Part shown: positions 56,546 to 64,000 of the stretch, piece by piece
Position numbering within the stretch: the stretch's first letter is position 1
Layout: every line of letters starts with the position of its first letter
NCBI GenBank assembly: GCA_009760855.2
Contig: WPIO01000003.1
Span: 9,618,501 to 9,682,500 of the forward strand
From: Cristatella mucedo
Lineage: Eukaryota; Bryozoa; Phylactolaemata; Cristatellidae
Reading direction: 5' to 3'
Length of the DNA: 64,000 nt
Notes under the pieces: model-generated
The model's database searches: none
What the model was told of the DNA's origin: nothing
The model's input: the letters and a program-made list of their open reading frames with translations, nothing else
Translations under genes and position numbers: made by a program

Positions 56546-56689
56546 TTCTTTTTTGCTACTGGGTGCTTGGCCAGCTTTCTTATGCATGATTAAGTGAATG
56601 CTACTATTCAGGGGGTTCTACTTGTAATCATAATCTCGGTGAAAGAATTCCTTTGGGAAAACTCGTGAGACTAGAAGGACCCTTTAGCA

Positions 56690-56850
56690 GCATCTCTAGG
56701 CAATCTCAAATCCTTTAGAGATCATTCACTAAATTCCTCTTACAATCTTGTGCTCACAACCGACTGACATCCTCAACATTGTCTGACTTGACGACATTTA
56801 AAGGAAGCTACAAGCTCACTTGCATTTGCTTTATCAAATAAACTTTCTTG
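56690..56850 (+). mobile_element. LINE A C-terminal scrap
   Basis: AATCTCAAATCCTTTAGAGA and CTGACTTGACGACATTTAAA parallel 62292-62395. Confidence 0.65.
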
Positions 56851-58179
56851 AGAAAGATTTTGTTTCTATAATGTGCTGTTAGCACTTTCATTGCTATTAT
56901 TAATATTATAACATACGAAAAGATTGCAAAGAATGCACTGATTTTTAGTTATATTGTGGGTTTAGTCAAGGGTAAGCCATCTGTGGCATAGACAAAAGCC
57001 CATGTGATGTAAGCAATGTCCTTATCAGTGTGGTGGTGATTAGCAGACCCAAAAGCCCAGAAGTTTGTATCACATAACAGATCACTCTACTGTTGTCGGA
57101 ACTTTACGCCCCCACAGAGCCGGTAAAGGATGAGGACACTTGGATAGTTGCAAATGCTGCAGTAAATCATGCTGTGACATTCCATGAAGAAAAAAGTTTA
57201 CCAATGGCCGGAAGTTTGGTAAAGACCAAGACTTACTAACAAAGCATAAATTTAGAAAGATGCTTTGCTTGCACTTCGTAAGCATGGCATTAGCGCAGCT
57301 GGGCTTTAGCCTTAGTCGGCCGTAAAGGTATTCTCGACTTAACAGTTGCACTGTGCAGTGCATTGTGATTATGCCAATTATAAGAGACACGAGTTGAGAT
57401 CAGTTTCTAAGTCTAAAGGTTCACATCAATGAAAGAAATATGCGATGTAAATAACAAACTCGTAAGGAGAGTCATATTTACATATAAGCAAGTGTGCCCT
57501 TGGCAATTCTGAAGGGATGCCTCTCATAGGAATGCCCCATGCTGCAGATCATGCAACATGCATGCTCGAGATCTTGAAGAGATGTGTACCATGTTCGGGA
57601 TTGTGCCATTACTGCAAGCTGATGGACTGCCCTTCCAGTTTTAACGATAGAGCAATGTGTCCAGACAGATAGGGTTGAGTAGTGACCGGATCTTCATCGT
57701 TGAGTCTCTTTTTACTTAGGTCAGTGCCATGAGAGCCCAAAATATGGCGACTGGGATAGCTGTGCATGACCAAGTCTGTGACCCTCAGGACATAATACAA
57801 AAGAAGCAGCTACGGTCAGCTGAGCCCTTGGCTAATGCATGGATGGACCAAGAGTAGCAGTGGATTGTTTGCTGGCTGTTAAGGCGGTCAGTATACTGAG
57901 ACGAGAGTTGTATTGCTTCACGGGGGTGGGGGGCCTGGAAGCTGAATGCTAAGCTAAGTACAGGCAGCAAGTAGGTCGGTGCCGAGGGATGCTCAGGTCA
58001 GCACTAGTTGAGCTGTCATCATCTTGAAAGCTATTCATCCTAAGCTTTTTCCTGTTTGCCTGCCTGTCGTTTTATCATTCTGTCTTTCTGACTTCAGGTC
58101 ACTTCGTGTGAGCATGCAGGTGTGTGCATGCCTCTGTGCGTGCAAGTGTCTGTGGGCTGACAGTCACGTGACAGGTTCA
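56851..58179. other. No gene or repeat recognised
   Basis: A 102-codon minus-strand frame (57082-57390) is not recognised. Confidence 0.4.
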
Positions 58180-58385
58180 TTGTTCAAATAATAATAAGAA
58201 TAAGAATACTACAAAAGTGATCATAATAAGACATTTATATAGCACCCTGGTAGGACTAAGTCTCTTTCTAGGCACCTTATATATGTTGTAACAGACCAAT
58301 GTCAACAGGTTAGTGGACATATGCACAGAATCAGCACAAATAAGCAGACAAAGGAACTGCAATGAGGTGTGTGACCTGAAGCCAG
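58180..58385 (-). mobile_element. LINE A 3' UTR and tail, decayed
   Basis: AATAATAATAAGAATAAGAA, TATATAGCACCCTGGTAGGA, CTAAGTCTCTTTCTAGGCAC and ACAGAATCAGCACAAATAAG follow the LINE A 3' UTR order. Confidence 0.75.
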
Positions 58386-59264
58386 TGACTAAAAGGACCT
58401 TCGGTGGACTAGGTTGGCATAAATGGCTGTGAGCCAGCCCAGCTCTCCCCCCCCCCTAACAGAAGGGCTCTCCTATTGACCCATTGCAGCCACTGCAAAA
58501 CTGCCTGAGACCAAGCTTGCAGTATTCATTATCTGGTGACAACTATCTAAGAAAGTGCCACAGTCAAGTTGCCCATGCAATCCAATATCCTGAGGCATTG
58601 ACTCATTACTAGTAATGGAACAAAGATGTGATGCTCTCACTAGAGGTGTTCAGCTGCAGAGCAAGGGTGAGTCATCCAAAGCTGCCGACTGAGTCTCTGC
58701 TACCATCGGTCTGAAGCTAACGTAGTGGTTATCTCGAAGACTGGGGCTACAGCATGCAATATGTGAAAGAGAAAACAGCAAATGTGGCCACACGGCTGAA
58801 AGGTGTCCATTATGGTACGATCCAGTGGAATGAAAACAGAATGTCATAGTGTCCTAATGTCACGCCCAACAGCAACCAAGCAGGCGAACCCCACTCCATT
58901 ATCATCACGTGCTGTGCTTCACCGTGATCTTTTCATCAGATCTTACTCAACTAGACCAACTATATATTAAAGCTATTGGGCCCTTCTGTTACATTCGCGG
59001 AGACACGTGGGAACTACCAGGAACAAATTGCAGCTCAAGTTGATGTCGGGCCCCTAACAAGAGTGAGCTGTGAATCAACCACGGCAATGTGTACAGCTAG
59101 CTCTAAGAGCTGCACGCATCGGTACAGACATTATCTTCTGAGGAGTACGAGTGCGCATGCACCACACTAGGCGAGATGTCGAGCACTGCCATTTGAAAGA
59201 GGGCAAATGGAAGCATGCTAGCAGCGGCTAGCCACAGCTTGGATCCACCTGAAATCGTGGTGCT
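58386..59264. other. No gene or repeat recognised
   Basis: Nothing coding seen. Confidence 0.4.
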
Positions 59265-59385
59265 GGGTCGTGAGTTTGAGTCCTGAAGTGTGTGATCCTT
59301 AATTGCTCATTAAAAGAGGTAGTGATAACAGTTCAGGCTCTTCTGCTCCTATATAAATGAGGCTGATGAATCAGCTAGCCACTAA
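59265..59385 (+). mobile_element. SINE1 copy, 5'-truncated
   Basis: GTCGTGAGTTTGAGTCCTGA (worn B box), CAGGCTCTTCTGCTCCTATA and AATGAGGCTGATGAATCAGC. Confidence 0.75.
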
Positions 59386-61624
59386 CTTTTTAACTTTAGC
59401 AAAGACATCGTACACGCCCCCTTCAGCCTACTTATCATTATCTACCTGGGGGAAATGTCAAGGTATAATGTAAGGTCTCCGGATGAAGTACTCACTAAAT
59501 TTGCTTGGGCTTCATCTAAGTCACCCTTTCCTTTCTTGACGACGCTCCAATCAAAAGTCCTAAAATGTCCATGGTCTCAGGGGCATTTCGGTACTACTTT
59601 TGTAGGGCCATCCATGTAGATCCATCTTCTCTGAGAATTCATGTAAACCACGAAGTGATCCTTCCATTTGGGCCTCTCCGATGCAGTATTTGCATGTACC
59701 GAGAAGTGGGAGAGATTGTTGAAGCCACTCTGCCATCCGTGGGTCACATGATCACAACAAACTTCTATATACCATATTGCACTATCAAGCTGTAAGCCTA
59801 CATTAGCATCAGCCATAAGTGTACAGGTGTCCCCCTGAACTGGCTATGCCACATTACCAGCCGGAAAGTGATCTGATGTCTTCATGAAAGAGGCCTTTCC
59901 TAATTACATAGAAACTGATAACAGATGCAGCATAACTCAAAGTAGAAAAACTCCCTTGCTCTCTCTACTTCTATCTCTCTACATCTATCCTAACTCAAGG
60001 TCTGGTAAAATTTGCTTGGGATACTCAAAAGCATAGCATTACTCTTGCATGGGCCTCCACACTAGAAACTGAGAGTACTTTAACTATGGCTCATTCACAG
60101 CAGGGCAGCCAATGGCATCTTCCACCTCAAAAGTTGATCGCTGCTTGATGCTGAAAACCGCAGACCGAGCAAAGGTGGTGTACAATGGCACCGTAAGAGG
60201 AGCTGCTGGGGTCCAACCCCAAAAGGAACTGCTGCAGCCGACCACGAGGGTTAGGGTGAATTTTGTTGATTGCATGAGGGTTAGGGAGAATTTATGGCCG
60301 ATTTCAGCTGAGATTAGAAGTGAGCATCTTAACTGCAGGTGGCACTTTAGTAAAGTGGGTGCATAGATGGGGGATGACTGCACTTACTGCATAGAACAGG
60401 GTCAAATCATAGCTGGCAGCATCACTAAGTACAGAAAGACACTTGTATATAGTACAAATAATTGTGTTTATGAGCCAGATATGTAGATGTGTTTGGAAAT
60501 TGGCTCTATTAATTCATAATTAAGCATTCACATCTGATAACAATTTTTTAATTTTCTATCAATAGATCTGTTCTTTTTAGTATGTAAAATGAGCCAAGCA
60601 AAGCAGGAAAATGAAATTCCACACTCGTGCAAAGCATGCCTGAAAGCTGTATTTATTACTTGGGCAACTTTGACTAGACTGAAAGACATCCTGCCATTTG
60701 CAGGTACAGCAAAATTTGCAAACAAGGAAACATTGCACAGTATTACAACTTATGCAGGAATTAATTTGGCATTGGCCTCTATAGCCGTATGGGGATAAGT
60801 CAGTGGACAACCGATTAAATGTAGGTACAAAGATGTCTGGTTTGATACGTGTGGTGTAAATATTTGTAAGTTTCTGCTGATGGGTCGTGCTGTCAACTTT
60901 GCTCTGCTCTTGTGTAATATTGCTGCACTTCAGATAGGCAGATGCTACTCCGGATGGCCCAATCTGAAATGCTGCTGGCTCTGGTCAAGTGAGGACTTCA
61001 GTCAGGTTCAACTGCCGTAACTTATCTTGTAGCTTCTTCTGCAGCTGATGACTGGATAGCCGGCAGTTGCCTCTCGTTCTGTTTCTGAGGCTGTTGAAGG
61101 CTTTTCTTTACTGCCACCTTAGGAAAGCCTCTCCCAAAGCTCTCGAAGCAAAGTCGGCTGTACTAAAGATTGGGAAGTTCCTTGAGAACACGGGTGGGCT
61201 TTCGATGGATGCGAATGCGCATCACCGAGTCTTGAGACATTGCCTGCTCACACGTGGTTCTATTTTTGCAGTACATGCCAGCAGGAAGTCGACGGCAATG
61301 TGCAAGTAGGAAGCTAGCCAGCCAAAGCTCTTAGACAAAAGGAATCACGATTCAATTTTAATAGAAATAGTTTGGATGGCAAGGATCTGGTAGGTCGGCA
61401 TGGTGGTCTTCTGGGCAACTCGCGATTAAGTAGCTACTCGCGGTAATGAGCATGTGGTAGGACCTATCATGTCCTCCACTATTCCAGGTCATCCAGCTGT
61501 CGATATTGATGGAATGGCTGGACTGGAAATGGCTCAGGACAGGGCTCTGCTGCCACTCCCAGACCGATCAGATGCCAGGCTCCATATCCTTAACTTGTAT
61601 TAAGAAAGTCAACAGCGGTCAGGT
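59386..61624. other. No gene recognised
   Basis: An ATG-started frame at 60589-60798 (69 residues, MSQAKQENEIPHSCKACLKA) and others are not recognised. No repeats identified. Confidence 0.4.
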
Positions 61625-61710
61625 AGATTTTCTCACCGAAAGCCGCTTAGGCTTCGAGTGGGCTGTAAAAAGCTCTCCTAACCAAGATACTTCCCAGTAC
61701 ATTACATAGA
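61625..61710 (+). mobile_element. LINE B tail fragment
   Basis: ACCGAAAGCCGCTTAGGCTT and GAGTGGGCTGTAAAAAGCTC followed by TACATTACATAG; compare 35955-36065. Confidence 0.75.
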
Positions 61711-61751
61711 TAAGTACGACTCTTTGTTCAGCTTTATCTGCTGCATTCACC

Positions 61752-62681
61752 TAGTGTTATTCAGAAATTGGAAAGGCTGACTTTCAAAATTGGCTCTGCC
61801 AGCATATCTCCAGTTGCATCAGCTCGAAATCTAGGTGTCATATTCCAAAGCGACCTCTCGTTAGACGACCACATCAGCTCCACAGTCAAATCAGCCTATT
61901 TTCAGCTTCATAACATTGCTAAAATTAGGGCTTGTTTAGATAAGGATACCACGTCCAAGTTGGTCCATGCATTCGTGACATCTCGTCTCGACTTCTGCAA
62001 CTCACTGCTTACTGGCCTACCAGCATGTGCGATCAGGCGATTGCAGCTGGTGCAAAACTCTGCAGCTAGGCTTGTCTGTCGTGAGCGTCGCAGTTGCCAC
62101 ATTACTCCACTTCTCGCCGACCTGCACTGGTTACCAGTCAAGCAACGGATTGACTTCAAGGTTTTGTCGCTCACTTTTAAGTCTCTTCATTCTATGGCTC
62201 CAGCCTATCTTTCAGATATACTACCCCATCAGGCAAAGCATCGTACCACTCGCTGTTCGGAATCCAACAGTCTAGAAATACCTCGTACAAACCTTAAATC
62301 CTTTGGAGACCGTGCATTTAGCTCGTATGCTCCCACAGCCTGGAACTCCCTCCCGACCTGCATCAGAACATCCCCTGACCTGACCACATTTAAAAGAAAC
62401 TTAAAAACATACCTATTTAGGACAGCATTTAGTGGGTCCTTGTGATTCGTCCTCGATGTGCTTATGCGTGCTGACACTGTTCATGCTGCGACTAACCACA
62501 TTTGCATGCTGACCCAGTGCATGTAACCCCTAACCATGTTATTCATTTTGTTTGTTTTTCAAGCATGATTTTACTTACTATTCTATTGCGTATCACTTTG
62601 CAGCAAATGTAAAGCGCCTAGAAAGAGATTAAGTTCTCTGAGGGCGCTTTATCAAGTGCAATATTATTAGTATTATTATTA
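61752..62681 (+). mobile_element. LINE A 3' copy with intact C-terminal frame
   Basis: An open frame from 61768 to 62445 encodes the LINE A C-terminal region: DLSLDDHISSTVKSAYFQLH, SRLDFCNSLLTGLPACAIRR, HITPLLADLHWLPVKQRI, then SFGDRAFSSYAPTAWNSLPT and ends TAFSGSL. The 3' UTR (62446-62660) and a TTA-type tail (62663-62681) follow. It is nearly identical to the copy at 31877-33840 but lacks the reverse-transcriptase core. Its ending is the unshifted version, so it serves as the reference for the C-terminus. The high identity of the two copies suggests recent activity of the family. Confidence 0.9.
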
Positions 62682-64000
62682 TGCATTTGGTTCACGACTC
62701 TCTGCAGGCTACGTGACTTTATACATACCCCTAACAGGCTTTTTAGTTTACATAGGTTGTTCACCACCCTCCCAACACCCGACCTCGGAGGCTTATGTCT
62801 GAACCATGCACCAGTTCAGGAGTGCTTGCACAGCTTGTATAAGGCCAAGACCATTTTCTCGACGCATCTAGAAAACTAGTGTATGTACTCTGCTGGCGCA
62901 CTCACTGACCGGCTCTAGGACTCTTGGAACTTGGCTAATAGTCTATATTCTTACTCAGACTTTTCGGATCTGATGCTGCTGAAAGTGAAAGTCACATACA
63001 AACTCACATGGTTAGACATCGACCCTGCTGTTACAGCAGCCTGTACATATTAACTCGCGTGAGTACATACACACATGCGCTTGCACATGCACACAGGTAG
63101 CTGCTCCTGAGCTAAAGTCACTTGCGCAAAACACAGAGCTCATAACACATGCTAGTCCTCTAGCAGGTGCATGGTGGATGCAGGTGGAATAACTGGTCGT
63201 AAAAGATGCACCGATGCACTCAGATGCTGCTACCATAGCAGAGCACGACAGCAATCAAGAATGCTAATACTTTAAAAGAACTTCCATGTCCTTAACATGC
63301 TGCTGCCTATTCCACAGTGTGACAGAGCCACTTCTAACAAGTACTAGGCATTGAGTAAAACTGACTTATCATAACTTCGCATTACCTGTTTGTAAGTTCT
63401 AAGCTATCCATATTTACTTGCTAGTGTTGAAGAACTGCTAATAATCCCTAGCAACTGTCTAGATTTAGCTGATTTAGCAAGCCAACGGTTCAATATTTTT
63501 CGCCAAGCAAGATAAAATAATATAGCAGCTCATTTGCTGGACAGACTTGCTGAAGCACTGCCGACTCACAATGTGCCGACATTCTTGTCTGGACACTGGT
63601 TACAATAGGTTATGAGGTTATACAATACAATATACAACATATAATACAATATATCATTATACAATAAAATTCAAACTTTTTTAAATAAAATATTAACAGT
63701 TCGCAAACCATATCCATGTAGCACTTATACTTCAAACCATACAGAGCCATTTTAGTTGTGGCAAAAAATGATCATGCATAGCAATCGTTAGTATTGCTGA
63801 TAGTGTGCAGTTCATGGTTTAAATGAAATTGACAAGTTGACTTGTATGGTGTACATAACTGAGGCTAGGCTCCAAGTAGATACATTGTAAATGCACGACT
63901 CTTGGATCGGATGCTTGCTCTCCACTACCAGGACCACTGTGACACGTCCACTCTTCCTATTCATCGACATCTTTTTTTGTTGAATGAAAGGGTGCTCTGA
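62682..64000. other. No gene or repeat recognised
   Basis: A low-complexity ACAATATAC-type stretch lies at 63617-63668. Otherwise nothing identified to the window end. Confidence 0.4.

Overview
The window looks like repeat-rich nuclear DNA from an animal, probably an invertebrate; I cannot name the phylum. The case for an animal is: split coding exons with GT/AG borders and matching phases, many 5'-truncated LINEs of the L2/CR1 type, two families of tRNA-derived SINEs, remnants of cut-and-paste transposons, and long AT, CT, CA and GA microsatellites. There are no bacterial-style operons, no dense long ORFs, no rRNA genes and no CRISPR array.

The clearest gene lies on the + strand between 7451 and about 14957. 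It encodes an EGF-family membrane-anchored growth factor of the neuregulin/TGF-alpha/Spitz type. Exon A (7451-7730) encodes a Ser/Thr-rich, N-glycosylated stalk and cysteines 1-4 of one EGF domain. The domain is then split between Cys4 and Cys5. Two small neighbouring exons, 11068-11117 and 11187-11242, each encode a different Cys5-Cys6 half. Both enter in phase 2 and leave in phase 1, and both restore a C-E-C junction with exon A. Exon C (14647-14746) is entered in phase 1 and encodes a short linker and one transmembrane helix. A short basic tail may follow, ending at 14957. Splicing both small exons together would give an early stop, so the frame itself makes them mutually exclusive. This is the organisation that creates the alpha and beta EGF variants of vertebrate neuregulin. 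The signal-peptide exon was not found.

Weaker gene signals are: a set of CARD-like pieces at 25510-26504 downstream of a CpG-rich stretch (24370-24860); one death-domain-like exon candidate at 1967-2104; a 115-codon ORF with a strong Kozak start at 17851-18198; and one PAN-like exon candidate at 37900-37978. All are judged by eye and could be chance.

Most other recognisable sequence is mobile DNA. LINE A (L2-like, tail of TTA repeats) has its best copy at 31877-33840 on the minus strand, with an almost intact reverse transcriptase; at least ten further fragments are spread through the window. LINE B (CR1/L2-like, tail of TAATG repeats) has six fragments. SINE1 has about seventeen full or partial copies. 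SINE2 is a tRNA-headed element whose 3' tail matches the LINE A tail, suggesting LINE A mobilised it. DNA-transposon remnants are an hAT C-terminus (20203-20439) and a short element with terminal inverted repeats (27785-28380). A decayed copy of a widespread uncharacterised invertebrate gene family lies at 44943-46110.

The remaining intervals (for example 36123-41402 and 59386-61624) contain no gene or repeat that I can identify.
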